The notes beneath the pieces were generated by a model, which saw only the letters and a program-made list of their open reading frames with translations, had not been told where the DNA came from and did not search any database. Positions 1 through 11,660 of a stretch of DNA of 64,000 nucleotides are shown here, one piece after another (positions within the stretch are counted from its first letter, which is position 1; each line of letters opens with the position of its first letter). Location: the NCBI GenBank assembly GCA_963921825.1, contig OY997594.1, forward strand, positions 28,316,956 to 28,380,955, in the 5' to 3' direction. Source of the stretch: Erodium maritimum (taxonomy: Eukaryota > Streptophyta > Magnoliopsida > Geraniales > Geraniaceae). Position numbers and translations under genes: made by a program.

Positions 1-233
1 TAAATCTTATCGAAAGCCTTGCACTTTTTGCTCATCTTTCGGAAATGATCCTTCATCTGCTTCTTCGACCGCTTCGGCCACGCTTCATCTCCGTTTTGAA
101 TGAAAGCGAGGTAGAGTTCATGCCAGTACTTGCCCCCGACCTCGAAAAAGGTTAGCCAATTCACCACCAAATGCATCTCCTCCTCCACCAACCATAGTGG
201 ACCGATTGCTCAAGAAGAAGAAGCCCCCGACAT
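1..233 (-). pseudogene. Myb/SANT-like ORF1 of a PIF/Harbinger-type transposon, 5' part
   Basis: Read on the minus strand from an ATG at 233, this frame gives a short MSGASSS start, a stop, then an open stretch to the window edge. That stretch contains NWLTFFEVGGKYWHELYLAF and ends in KKQMKDHFRKMSKKCKAFDK. The spacing of W and F residues and the final KxxxxF-like turn match the Myb/SANT-like domain of plant PIF/Harbinger ORF1 proteins, which help the transposase bind DNA. The early stop makes it a probable pseudogene. A TATAAATA box lies 82 bp upstream. It runs the same way as a second ORF1 at 509-1621, so two ORF1-type genes sit in tandem. The rest lies outside the window. The family call rests on domain shape recalled by eye. 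Confidence 0.6.
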
Positions 234-314
234 TGAAAAAATGAAGGATGAATTGAGAGAGTTTGAGAGAGAGATATGGAGAAAGGTGTGATACTTTGAG
301 AGATAAGTGGGTGG

Positions 315-322
315 TATTTATA
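315..322 (-). promoter_or_regulatory. TATA box of the first Myb-like ORF1
   Basis: Minus strand reads TATAAATA, 82 bp upstream of the ATG at 233. The same octamer lies at a similar distance before the two other ORF1 genes (1712-1719 and 14461-14468). Confidence 0.55.
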
Positions 323-508
323 GGAAGGGAGGGAGAGGGGGCCGGCGTGGCAGCGATGACCCACACGGTTACTATTCCCAAATAGTGCATATGCACGAAG
401 ATCGAGGACTGAGAATTCGATAAATTTTTTTATTAACTACATTAAAAATCAAACTACAACAAGTGCAACTAGATAAAAAAAATTTTATTACATAGATTGA
501 AAACCAAA

Positions 509-1621
509 CTAAAGCGAATCGAAACGTTTCCTTAGGCTTTCAATGAGAGCAAGACGAGTCTTCCGTTCATCCTCGGTCATATTGGTGGTGTCTTGGCTAA
601 CCACTCGGTCCAACATCGCCATGACTCGCTCCTGAATCCTGAATCTGATATCTTCCAGATTCTGTTTGTGCGCAACAATTCTCTCTTCCCACTCACTCAT
701 TTCATTCTGCGTTTTAGCATACTCTATCAGAAACTGCATTTGCTCGCCTGGTAACGTTTCGGGGGGGGGGGTCCATTTGTTTGCCTTTGCCTCGAGCCTT
801 GTGCTTAACTCTTTTTTGGCCGATCGGCCGCTCCTCCTGTGCAAGTGAGGTCTACTCGTGTTCGGCTCTATCGCATGATGTGTAGTTGCGAGACTCGTCC
901 AACTTTGTCCGCTTTATTGCTTCACTTTCTGCGTCGAGGTCAATGTCAACGTCATATTGTGGGTCGTTGCGATGCTGCCACTTCGGTCGCCTCCTCAGGA
1001 TCTTCCAAACATGCTTCCATGCAAACTCGTGGTTCTCCTCGGCCTTGTATGTCCGTTCAACTGTCGTAATGACATCAGCCTCGCTCCTCCCGCTTGTGAG
1101 ATCGTTCTCAAAGTTGTTATACTTCTCCTGGAATTTTGTAATTCTATTGTTGATCTGATGCCAGTGGTTCTTGCAAGGACCCACTCCCAAATTGGGTCGC
1201 CCTCCTTTCTCGTCGAATGGAACTCATCGTTTACTTTTTTCCAATACATGTCGTTCCTCTGGTTTTTCCCTGTGATGGGGTCCAGAGAATTGTTGAGCCA
1301 CGAACTCGCCAATCTTTCCTCCTCCGGGATGGACCATTTCAACCGCGGAGCTTTAGTCGATGTAGATGCAGGCTTCTTCCGTTTCCTCCTCGATTATGTA
1401 GCCGGAATGGATTGGGAAGGTTGCTCGGTGGGGAATTGCGACTCTGGCCATTGGGAGTATTGGAGAGGGTTGAATGGGGGAAGTGGCGTTGATCGGGTTG
1501 AGTTGAGGAGGTTGGTGTATGATTCGATACTCGTCATGAGGTCTTCTTCGGTGTGTTGAGAGTCGGCGTCGTCATTGTTCAATGTGTCGGATACGAATTG
1601 GATATCGCTACCATCGTTCAT
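509..1621 (-). pseudogene. Myb/SANT-like ORF1 of a PIF/Harbinger transposon
   Basis: The ATG is at 1621 (MNDGSDIQF). A low-complexity N-terminus rich in N, S, P and Q comes first, then a basic stretch and the domain KWSIPEEERLASSWLNNSLD, then a segment containing NHWHQINNRITKFQEKYNNF, an acidic middle, and a C-terminal coiled-coil-like tail ending RKRFDSL at 509. This order is that of plant Harbinger ORF1 proteins, often mis-annotated as glutathione S-transferase T3-like or NAM-associated. The frame is broken: a stop lies near 1394, and frame changes near 1195 and 845 are needed to follow the homology. A run of ten G at 761-770 lies in the C-terminal part. It is a DNA-transposon accessory gene, not a host gene, and looks inactive. 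Confidence 0.75.
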
Positions 1622-1711
1622 TGTGAATCGAAGGGAAAAACATTCGAGAAAAGAAGAGATGAGCTTGTGTGTAGAAGAGAATAGGTGATTTTTGAGGTAG
1701 GGGTCAATTTG

Positions 1712-1719
1712 TATTTATA
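1712..1719 (-). promoter_or_regulatory. TATA box of the second Myb-like ORF1
   Basis: Minus strand TATAAATA, 91 bp upstream of the ATG at 1621. The palindrome ACACGTGT, containing the G-box core CACGTG, lies further upstream at about 1745-1752. Confidence 0.6.
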
Positions 1720-1962
1720 GCAAAAAAATTAAATTCGTCGCCGACACGTGTCGGCTTGTGAGTGGGTCGCCGACTAGCCATTGGTGTTGTAATGACACGT
1801 TGCATCGTTGTAGGATACTACAACGACAGCCTGCCACGACACGCCTGCAACGACCCCCTGCAACGACGAGTCATGGCAGCGAGTCGTGGCAAAGCCGCCA
1901 CAGGCCCTACAACGAAGCGCCTACAACGACCGTTGCAGGTGCTCTAATGGGACAAGTCCTTA

Positions 1963-3024
1963 GAGTATCTCCAATGCTAAAATGGTAAGACTGGTGGAAA
2001 AGTTGATTGTTAGAATAAAAAAATAATATTTCAGTCACATAGTCAGCACCAACAATCAACACTCTACAATGCTAAAATGGAAAGGCTGGTGGTAAAGCTG
2101 ACTGTTGGAATAAAATAATATTAATAAAAGACTTAGTAATGAAATATTAATGAATTTTTTTACAAGATTAATATTAATGAAAGTTAATAAAAGCAGGGTA
2201 AGTTACAAATACCTACCCCAAATTTATAGCGTTTAACTGATACCTATCGTAAAACTTCTTTTAACTAATACGTACACAGATGTTTAGTTATATGACAAAT
2301 AGCCCAAGCCGTTAGTTAAAATGACGAAAATACCCTTAACTACACTTCAATAATTATTTAAAAAATCACTTTTGTTATATATATATATATTTAATTATTA
2401 AATTACTTCAGTTTTATTTAAAAAAATCATTTCAGTTTTATATGCAAAAAATTTATTTAAAAAATCACTAAGGGCATTTTCGTCATTTTAGCTGACAACT
2501 TGGGGTATTTGTTATATAACTAAACATCTGTGTACGTATCTGTTAAAAAAAACTTTAGGGTAGATATCAGTTAAACGCTACAAGTTTGGGGTATGTATTC
2601 TTAATTTACCCATAAAAGAATTAGTAATGAGATATTGGTGAATTTTTTTAAATAAAAATAATTAATTAAATAATTAATAAAAATAATTAAAAATAGAATA
2701 TATATATATATAATATTTTTTTAAAAATATATAAAAGAAGAATTTATATAAAAAGAATTAAAAATAGAATTTATATATAAAAAATTCATATAAAAATAAT
2801 TTAAAAAAAGAATGTATATATATAAAAAAGAAATTTAAAATAAAATGAATAAAAGAAAGAATTAAAAAAACAAAAAAAGTGAAAAAGCTCTCAACGCCAG
2901 CAGTGAGAGCCAACATTGAGCTCACAGCCGATCCTCACTGCCAGCGTTGACTCGCCAGCTCCCCGACGTCGATTCATCACCGTCAACACCTCACCGTCAA
3001 CTTCACCACCAGGGTTGGAGATGT
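1963..3024. mobile_element. Non-autonomous Harbinger-like element with a MITE inside
   Basis: The left end TTA-GAGTATCTCCAATGCT and right end, inward, TTA-ACATCTCCAACCCTGG share the ATCTCCAA core typical of plant Harbinger/Tourist ends, with TTA next to both. The interior is very AT-rich (2630-2880) and has no coding frame. Near the left end a segment starting GCTAAAATGG (about 1976-2035) is repeated with changes at about 2071-2130. A foldback MITE at 2196-2611 is inserted within. Boundaries are approximate. Confidence 0.45.
2196..2611. mobile_element. Foldback MITE, Mutator-like, with 9-bp target duplication
   Basis: Long imperfect inverted arms: the left starts GGGTAAGTTACAAATACC and the right ends in its near-complement before 2611. 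The arms also share the CGTTTAACTGATA and CATCTGTGTACG segments. Flanks ATAAAAGCA (2187-2195) and ATAAAAGAA (2612-2620) form a 9-bp duplication with one mismatch, as expected for Mutator-type insertion. No coding capacity. It sits inside the older Harbinger-like element. Confidence 0.7.
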
Positions 3025-4240
3025 TTAAGGTTGAGAATATAATCACGTACCTCACCGAGATAGATATACCAACACTCTACACCACAGATCACACACCTAT
3101 TCAAAATCATAGGTACTAACAGAACATTACGTTTCCCAGAATCTATTTGAGCACAAAGTGAATACAAGATACTAACTAGAGGTCCAAGATTTTCTACTAG
3201 CGGATAGTCTTGCTTTACTAGACCACTCTGAGGTGCCCTACCTAGTGGAGGCTGATCTGGCCAGTACTGGTACAAGACAATCCTTCACTCCACTGTCTTG
3301 CATCGAATTGATTGTCTCATACCTCTTGGTGAGATTGCTAAGCAAACCTCGCCCGAACGTCTGAGATTACAAAATCCACTTGCAAGTTGTCACATAGATC
3401 AATGCGGATGCAGTGAGTCAAACCAATAAATAAAGCAGTAAAAACTGACTAAACAGAGGGAGGAAAAGCAAAACATTCGAGACCGAGAAGCTTGGCTATG
3501 GGGAGCGAGAGTTAAGGAGAATCATGTACTCTATAGAGATTCTGAGGGGACAATTGAGATAGAAAAGCTCAGAAGACAATAGTCGTTTGCAAAACATAAA
3601 CGATGAGGCGGCGACAATTGGAAAGCGACGATAATAACATCAAGAAGAAGGAGCGGTTAGGGTTTGGGAGTAGAAGAGCCCGTTCATTACTTGCTCAATG
3701 TAACAAACACGTTTGCGGTTCTCCCAAACTACCAAAAGGTTCACATAGCCTAATATTTCAAATGTGGGAGATGAGTTCACACGTTCATGATGTATATAAA
3801 ATCATTCTAAGGTTCAGACAACCAATTTTGTGTTGTTTAATTTTGACTGATTTTTTTGGTTATATTTTATACAAACACAAGAGTGGAATCATAAATGTTT
3901 TAAGCAACATAAAATAATAACAAATAAAACTCGAATGATAAAGAAGAAAGTAAAAGCAGGCGAAAATATTTAACAATAAAATCGATTAGCATAGAAAGTG
4001 ACTTTTGTTTGGAGTTGGAGACATGAGTGAGCCATGTGATGGTAAGTGAGGGCCAGGGGCCAACTTTAGACACATCGTATTAAGGGTAAAATATTACTAT
4101 TAATGGCGAAAAATTAGGGGACAAACGTGATTAGCTTTTCAACAAACTGCAGCAATAGCGCATGCTTTTTTGTTGATTAAAAGCAAAAGAAAAAAAAAGA
4201 AAAAAATGAGATGGACGGCATTATTATCAAAGTACGAGAG
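3025..4240. other. Spacer upstream of NPY5
   Basis: No recognisable gene or repeat. Short frames at 3003-3275 (minus) and 3603-3917 (plus) have no family signature. The part near 4000-4240 probably holds the distal promoter of NPY5. Confidence 0.4.
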
Positions 4241-5914
4241 AAGGGACGGATGGGTCGTTTTCTGGTACACAGGAGGTGTTCCTCTTTCTCTCTAAAAACG
4301 GAGGGTCGTTTCAGTCCCAGTCTCAGTCACTATTGGGGAGCACCAAAGTTGTGCATGTCAGATTGGCGTGCATTGCCATTGTTGTTGGTCGCAGAGATCG
4401 ATCCAACGAGAAGGGGAGTGGGGTCCTCATGCTCTCATTTCGAGTCCTCTGATCGAGAATCAAAGGTAGAAGATTTCTCCCCTTTTCATCTCATGCTTTT
4501 TTGTTAATGGAGAGACAGGGGAGAATCGCAAATCCTGATTTTGTGATTGATTAATTGAAAAAGGAGGGGTTTTTCGTTGTTGGGTGTTTGTCTGTTTGAT
4601 CAAAAGGGTGAAAAATTGGGAGATTTGTGGTGGTGGTGGTGGGGGCGGTGGTGCTGATTCGGAGGATGAGAAGAGGTAGGAACATTCTTAGCTTGGCTTT
4701 TTGTGTGTGGCTCACAGCTCTGGTGGCTGTCAAAGATGAGCAACAGCTTATCCTTTCCGTTTGGGTGTTTGTGTTTTTTAGGGTCTGATTTGGTGGTTTC
4801 TGTGGTATGTGGGGGCTCTTTCTGGTTTCTTTGTCTTAGTGCTCTTGCTCTTGCTATTGCACAGCAATGCTGTGAAACCACACTGTTCTTGCTCTTTGCT
4901 CATTCATATTGGATTGTTTGGACTGAGGGAAGGGAGAGCTAAGAGAAGCACCATACTTGCATTTTTGGATTGATTCTTCTTCTTATTCTTCTTCTCTACT
5001 CTAAAGGTTCAATTTTTCAGGCTCATTTCTTCTTCAAGTCATGTTTTCTGGAAATTTTTATGCATATTGCAAGTTGGCCTGGCTTGCTTTTTTTCTAATG
5101 ATCTTGCCAACTGAACTGATTTTGGTTCTCTCTTTTACCCCTTGTATGTGTTTTGTCCATTGTTTGTTTGTGTGGTAACCAAGATTATGGTTGTGAAGCA
5201 CTTGGGTTTGTGATTTGGGAATAGTCTCTTCTATTTTTTTCCCTCTTTCTTTGCTTCTTTTTTAGGTGCGAAATGAAACGACAAGGGGATAGGATATGCT
5301 TTTGGGTTGTGTTGAGCAATGTTGCGAGTTTCTGTAGCTTGTGGGTTGGCTTCAAGTTTGGCCTTTAATTAGGAACACCTTTGTTGGTGGAAATGATGCT
5401 TGTTTTTGTATGCTCGTGATCTTTTTGATGCTTGTTGTCTACCATATTTGGTGGTTCCTCAACTCATTCCGAGATATGCTGTCGTTGGTTGCAGGTGAGC
5501 TATTGCTACAACGTAGCAACAAAGGTGAAAGGGAATTGGTCGAGGAATGTGATTTGTGTTTCGGGTTCCTAAACTAGTTGACCTGTTAGAGCAAGTTTTT
5601 AGGAAAGGGAGGATAAACAAATAAGGAATGGGCGGTGGTGTCAGGTTGTAGCAAGTGGGTGTTTCTCTAATTCTATATGTTTTGAGAGCCTTTAGGGACT
5701 GTCTCCTTAGCTTACCCTCTTTGCCCGGGGACTGTGCTTTCTGCTACCAAACTTGGTTCTCTTCCCGCTTAAGTGAACAATTTGTTAGCGTTCCTCTCAC
5801 CCTTTTGCTTCTCTATCTCAACTGGAGGATACAACTAGTCCATATTTCTTTTTCGGTTTGTGGAGATTATAACATCTGAAGCAAAACTGAGGATCACATA
5901 TTTTCTTCGCCATA
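4241..5914 (+). promoter_or_regulatory. Probable core promoter and long, likely intron-bearing 5' leader of NPY5
   Basis: A pyrimidine-rich stretch near 4270-4330 (TTCCTCTTTCTCTCT) resembles plant leader DNA. The following 1.5 kb is T-rich with several AG dinucleotides after pyrimidine tracts, for example near 5264 and 5495, so at least one leader intron is likely. I cannot place the transcription start or the splice sites from sequence alone. Confidence 0.35.
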
Positions 5915-8567
5915 ATGAAGTTTATGAAACTTGGATCCAAGCCTGATGCTTTTCAGACCAATGATGACAATATGAGGTGAGAGTTAGATCCTTCTTCTGC
6001 ATGAGCTGCTGATTCGTTTTAATCCGTTTGCTTTACTGCATCATTTCCTTAGCAATTTGACATTACCTGCAAATAAGCTGCTGCTGGTTCTTTGTACACT
6101 GTATTTAAATACTTGGAAAGAATTGTTTCATGAGGATCATATTTTTCAGTTTTAGAATATGTATCCTCATTAGAGTCATGTTTCAGCTATGGTTCCTGGG
6201 TCTTACGCCTCTTTGTTTGATGAGTTATATATTGTTTTATAAGAATTATTTTTTCCCATGATTTACCGTCTTAAGTTCACTGATTTGCAATATAGCAGCT
6301 ATTGCTGTCTCGCCTTTTTTTCTTCTAACATAATGATACGTATAGTTCTTACTATAAATCTCCTAGTCAAGCTTTAAGTTCTTCCAGTTTTGGACTGAAC
6401 AAAAAAAAATCCTAAATAAGTTTTTTTTTTGAAATCCTTGCTTTTCTTCTCTGTCCCAAAATCTTCGAGAATCATGAAAAAAGCTATAATATGATCCGAG
6501 CATTCTCTTTTCCTACCTACAAGTCATGCTTATAGTTGCACTGGCAAGGTAAGATGGTCTGGATATTTCTGCGCATTACAACGTAGGATAAAGCATAAGT
6601 ACTCTGTTTTAATTTTGTAATCTCCGCATGAAATTTATGTACTTCTAAATATATCTTGAGGAAAAGTCACAAATTTACTAATTAAGAACATCATGTGTGT
6701 CAAGGTGTGTGGCAACGGAGTTGGCAACTGACATAGTTGTTAACATTGGGGAAGTTAAGTTCTATTTGCACAAGGTATGTATTTGCTAACCAAACCTGTT
6801 TTATTTGGATGCATTGTTCTGCTCTCCATAGCATATATATCATATGCTTATGTTTGTTTGGCATATTTGTGCAGTTTCCACTTTTGTCCAAGAGTGCACG
6901 CCTACAAAAACTCGTCACAAGCACAACCGAGAAGAGCGATGAAATCTTCATCCAAGACATCCCTGGCGGACCGGCTGCCTTTGAAATATGTGCCAAGTTC
7001 TGTTACGGCATGACGGTCACGCTCAACGCATACAACGTGATTGCAGCTCGTTGTGCAGCGGAGTACCTTGAGATGTACGAAACCGTTGAGAAGGGCAACT
7101 TAGTCTACAAGATCCAAGTCTTCCTCACCTCCAGCATTTTCCGGACCTGGAAAGACTCAATCATAGTTCTCCAAACCACGAGGGCACTCCTTCCTTGGTC
7201 CGAGGAGCTGAAGCTCGTCACCCACTGCCTCGACTCCATAGCCTCTAAAGCTTCAATGGATCCCTCTAAGGTCGAGTGGTCCTACACCTACAACAGGAAA
7301 AAACTCCCTTCTGAAAGAAAAAACAACCAGATTGTTCCAAAGGATTGGTGGGTGGAAGATCTCTGTGAACTCAACATTGATTTATTCAAACGGGTCATGA
7401 CGACAATTAAAATGAAAGGGAAAGTCTCTGGAGATGTGATAGGGGAAGCCTTGAGCGCTTACGCCCTGAGAAAATTACCGGGGTTCAGTAAAGGTACGGT
7501 TCAGGGTAATGATCTTGTAAAGTACACATCTTTGGTTAAAACCATCGTGCTGCTTCTACCCAATGAGCCCAACAGTGTTTCATGTAGTTTCTTGCTTAAG
7601 TTGTTGAGAGCTGTGATTCTCTTGGACTGTGGAGAAATGGAAAGAAAAGAATTGACCAGGAAGATAGGCCAGCAGCTGGATAAGGCGAGAGTGACTGATT
7701 TGATGATTCGAGGCTCAAATGGAGAGACAACAATGTACGATGTTGAGATTGTTCAAAACCTTGTTCAAGAATTCGTGACATATGCGAATGGTGATTCCGA
7801 GTTTGAGGAAATTACAAGTCAAGGGTTTGTATCAGATGCAGCAAAGGCAATGGTGGCGAAGCTAGTTGATGGGTATCTGACTGAGACATCCCGGGATGAT
7901 CCCAATTTTTCACCATCAAAGTTTGTTGGTCTTGCTGAAATGGTATCGAGCTTTCCAAGATCATCTCACGATGGGCTTTACCGTGCCATTGACATGTATC
8001 TCAAGGCAAGCTCCTAAACATTTGACACATATACCACAAGTGTTGCTGATACATATATTTAAAAAAGAAGTAACTGATTGTGTTTGGTTTCAGGAACATC
8101 CGGGGATAAGCAAGAGCGAGAGGAAGAGAATGTGCAGGGTGATGGACTGCAAGAAGCTGTCAGCTGAGGCGTGTATGCACGCAGTGCAGAACGAGAGGCT
8201 ACCCTTACGGGTGGTGGTGCAGGTGCTCTTTTTCGAGCAGGCCAGGGCAGCTGGGAACAGCACGCCAGACCTGCCGGTGCCCATGAAGGCAACGTTGCTC
8301 CCTGGTGGGTCCCACGGGAGCTCAAGATCCGCGACTACCAACACAGAAGAGGACTGGGACTCTATCCCGACGGCAGAGGAGATCAAGGCTCTAAAAGGGG
8401 AGCTGGCCACTTATGGCGCGGCCAATAAAGTGAAAGGCTTGGTGGCTTCGAAAATATTTTCCAAGTTGTGGTCAAGAAGCGGAGATATTAGCAGCTCGGA
8501 TGCATCCGAGAGTCCTGATGAAACCAAGTCCTCTGGATCAAGAAGTAGGAGGAACTCGCAGTCTTGA
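5915..8567 (+). CDS. NPY5: NPY5-like BTB/NPH3 protein, four coding exons
   Basis: Coding exons 5915-5976, 6705-6774, 6875-8005 and 8094-8567 join in frame to 578 residues. The start [14 protein letters not shown] is the NPY-family start. A BTB/POZ fold follows (about residues 28-110, with [18 protein letters not shown]). The NPH3 domain begins at DWWVED near residue 201 and includes [14 protein letters not shown]. The hallmark [15 protein letters not shown] lies near residue 455, and a serine-rich tail contains KIFSKLWS and ends RRNSQS. NPY proteins act with AGC kinases such as PINOID at the plasma membrane in auxin-dependent organ formation. The phrases AGNSTPDLP and [10 protein letters not shown] recall NPY5 among the five Arabidopsis members. 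Introns 1 and 2 are GT-AG; intron 3 has a GC donor (AAG then GCAAGC) and a normal CAG acceptor at 8091-8093. If intron 3 is retained, translation ends four codons past exon 3. No internal stop is seen, so the gene looks functional. Confidence 0.93.
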
Positions 8568-9020
8568 GGCACCTTGTCTTGCACGGTACACCAAACTGTC
8601 TCTCAACTCATATCCACCACTTTAGAACACATTGTTGATGACTTCACTCGCTTAAATCCATTTCTAGAAGAAGCTTAGTGTTATGTTATTGTTGTACAAG
8701 AGATGGAGTTTTAGGTCACAGTTCTTTGACTTGTACCATAATGATAAGGGGATTGCTTAATCTTTTACATCACTGCTTCTGCTTGGAGTCGGAGTTGTTG
8801 CTTCTTCAGTGCTCATTGGTCATGAATCATGATATGTGTAATAGTCGGAAATCTCGAGTTACCTTTTGACTTGATGAGAGAACATGTATAGTAGAGTTTT
8901 GGAGTGTAGTGAGTGTCCTATTAGGATAGGAGAGTGGAGAAGGTCGGGGTCGGGCTTACATTGAAATTTTGGAGTACGCTGGAATTACAATGAACTTAGA
9001 TTTTATATATCAACCATTGA
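8568..9020 (+). other. 3' untranslated and downstream region of NPY5
   Basis: AT-rich noncoding sequence follows the TGA at 8565-8567. No clear polyadenylation signal could be fixed by eye. No repeat was seen. Confidence 0.4.
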
Positions 9021-9054
9021 TTAAAAGTTGAAAAACAGGTGGAAAAAAAACTCT

Positions 9055-10264
9055 CTCACAAGTCGATAGCTCCTCCTTCTCGAAGAAATCATACCCCCTA
9101 TGGAGTTACTTATCTTTGTCGTTGATATGACCGCCGCTAGTACCGTCGTCGGTTCTGTTCTATCGCAGTCAGCTCTGGTACAGTCCCTCCCACATGCACC
9201 ACCGCCTCGCTCCTCATCAGACGTGAAGTCTCCTAATAAGCCGAGGCACGGAAGAAACCCTAAATCTTCTTCTGCAACCCCGACCTCTCTCTCACCCTCA
9301 TCCACACCGCTTCTCCCTCTCCCCTGATTACAACAACCATGACGTTTTCCCTTGGTTCCTCGGAACCGATGGGTAAAGTTCGGTGCGTCTGTCCTTTGAA
9401 GTCCAAAACTCTAACTTCATCTACAAGTAAAGTTAGGGTTTTGGAAAATTCCATTCCACCGCCTCTTACGGCTGGGCTGAAAGCTCTAATGCTCGCTCCT
9501 GATGACGTGCACCCTCTGCTGCCTCAGATGAAGGTCCCCGATCTCCGACCACCAGTGGAACAAGCTCCTCCCTGTGCGACCATTGCCCCGGCCGTCGTCG
9601 CCTCGCCTCCCCCCGACATAGCGCCGCCTGACCCAGGACTTACCACCACCCTACTGCCCCCCTGATCCGAGATCCTCTAGAAGGAAAAGCTCCAATACCC
9701 GATCAGGGAGGCTAGAGCCGGGGAGGGCGGACGTGATTGCCCTTTGTGAGGGGCTCGGGTTTCCTAACGCAGCCCGTGTACCTTTGATCCTAGCACTCCT
9801 CACACCGCCTCCGGGGATGACTCACTGTCGCCGTTCCTTCAAGCCCAAAGAAGCTGGCTCAGCTTCAGCGGCACCTCCCCCTCCGATAGGTCTGGACACC
9901 CAACTCCTCAATCTGTAGGATGGTCTCTCGGCCTGCTCCTTCGAGTAGGAGGAGATTGAGGTGATGGTACCATACACCCCGGCGAGCCCATCCATCTTGA
10001 CTAGGCAACAATTTGTCATGATGGGCAAGCTATGGTCGTCCAAGCCGCCCCATAAAGACGTCCTCTTCCTAATCATCACGAAGACATGAGGAACATCACC
10101 GGGGGAGTTGGTGATTAAAGATATTGGCCTGAGGGTGTTCGGTTTTTGCTTTAAAACTGAGAAAGCTCAGGCATGGGTTCGTGACAACGAACCATGGTGC
10201 TTCGATGGAAGACCTCTCCTGTTGGGTGATCTAAACCCGATGGGTAGAGAACCCATCGAGTTTG
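9055..10264 (+). mobile_element. LINE ORF1 remnant (DUF4283 family)
   Basis: A proline-rich start is followed at about 9990-10260 by a decayed DUF4283-like region: LTRQQFVMMGKLWSSKPPHK, then IKDIGLRVFGF and WVRDNEPWCFDGRPLLLGDL. The same block recurs at 35.9-36.2 kb (minus) and 46.7-47.1 kb (plus). DUF4283 proteins in plants are mostly the RNA-binding ORF1 of L1-like LINEs. The frame is broken by several stops and at least two frame changes. The 3' part is missing where the Harbinger element at about 10267 begins. Confidence 0.7.
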
Positions 10265-11389
10265 TAGAAGTGCTGAGTGGATAATTAATTATGTTTTTTC
10301 TGAATTTGTTAAATTCATATTTAATTAACTAACAACTAAATAAAATTGAAATAAAATACATAAAATTAATTATTTAACTAAAATGCAAATTAAACTTGGA
10401 CTTGTAATTAAAAAAAGAAATTAGATAAATACCAAACACTATATTTATTCATTCTTCAAACTATTACAATTTTAATGTTAGAGGGAGTCAATTTTCTTCT
10501 GAATTCTGGCAATTTGTGCGGTGTACATGGACTTCTTTTGCGCGAGCCTAATCTGTTGCTCTTCGGTCAACTCATCAAATCGACAACATCCAATTCATCA
10601 AGTTTCTGGTCGTATTTAAGGATTTTCTCGTCGAGGTCGTACACCATCTTGGCCTTCGCGCACTTTGCGTTGTCCATTGAGGCTATGACACTTGCTTTGT
10701 CTGCGACACCCTTCCCCTTCCTCTTCGCGGCCTTGTTGCCGATTGGGCGTTTTTGTTCTTGCGGAGTGGAATATGGTGCACTTGTGCCATTTGGGGAACT
10801 TGGACACATTGGGGAAATTGGCCCAATTGGGGAACTTGGGTCTTGGGTGAATTGGGAGTCACCACCAAGATGTGTGGTGTCACGCCCCAAATCCGGTTTT
10901 GACCGGACTCGAGACTGAACTAATAATAAATAAATAATAATGTTAAAAGGAAAATTAAACGAAATGAAACTCCGAATTTAGTTCCAAAATAAACAACTCC
11001 GATAAACATGAGTCACACGCTCAAATCCAAACAAGTAAAAACATAGTTTAGTACGAAAATAGAAAGTACGTCACTACTACAAGTAATCTCCCGGACCCTC
11101 AATGAGCTCCCGAGCCCTGAGACGTCCTCTAAGCCTACTCACCAACGAAACCTGTAAAACAGTAAAAACAGAGGGGGTGAGCTTGCGCTCAGTAGGAAAA
11201 AGTAGTAAAAGAAAAAGGACTCCCGCTCCGTCATCAAATTTCTCGATTAGTAAAACTTACTAAAAAGACATCACAAATAGAGATCAAACGGAACACACTT
11301 ATTCGCCAACAGAAACAAACTAAAGAAACACACGAATACCGACATATAAGATAATTAAACCACGAGAACCGATCCCACACGCAAGCTCA

Positions 11390-11660
11390 ACATATCGTAC
11401 CGGAAACACACATCGGCCTAGATATCTTCCCGGAACACACATCATCGGGGTGAAACAAATACATCTTACTGGAATACCCCTCGGTCCAGATGTCTTCCCG
11501 GAACACACAGCATCGGGGTGAAACAAAATACATCATACCGGAATGCACATCGGTCTAGATGTCTTCCCGGAACACACAACATCGGGGCAAATCTCAATGT
11601 ACACATACCGAACCGGCACACACCTCGGTCGGGTATCTTCCCGTCACTCGGGGGACAAGT
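11390..11660. repeat. Minisatellite in solo LTR 1, period about 68-69 bp
   Basis: The phrase TCTTCCCGGAACACACA recurs at 11425, 11493 and 11562, and a shortened form at 11636, with diverged text between. About three and a half units. Confidence 0.75.

Larger units (their letters stand above)
1..1944 (-). mobile_element. PIF/Harbinger DNA transposon, right end
   Basis: The element carries the ORF1 pseudogenes described at 1-233 and 509-1621. Its right end reads, inward on the minus strand, GAGCACCTGCAACGG, directly followed outside by TAA (1945-1947), which fits the three-base TTA/TAA target site of PIF/Harbinger elements. A related end (GAACATGTACAACG plus TAA) closes the second Harbinger element at 15304. 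The left end and any transposase gene lie outside the window. That both ORF1 genes belong to one element is an inference. Confidence 0.55.

Noticed and set aside
3003-3917. Possible small host genes upstream of NPY5
   Set aside because: The short frames show no domain, splice pattern or homology that I recognise.
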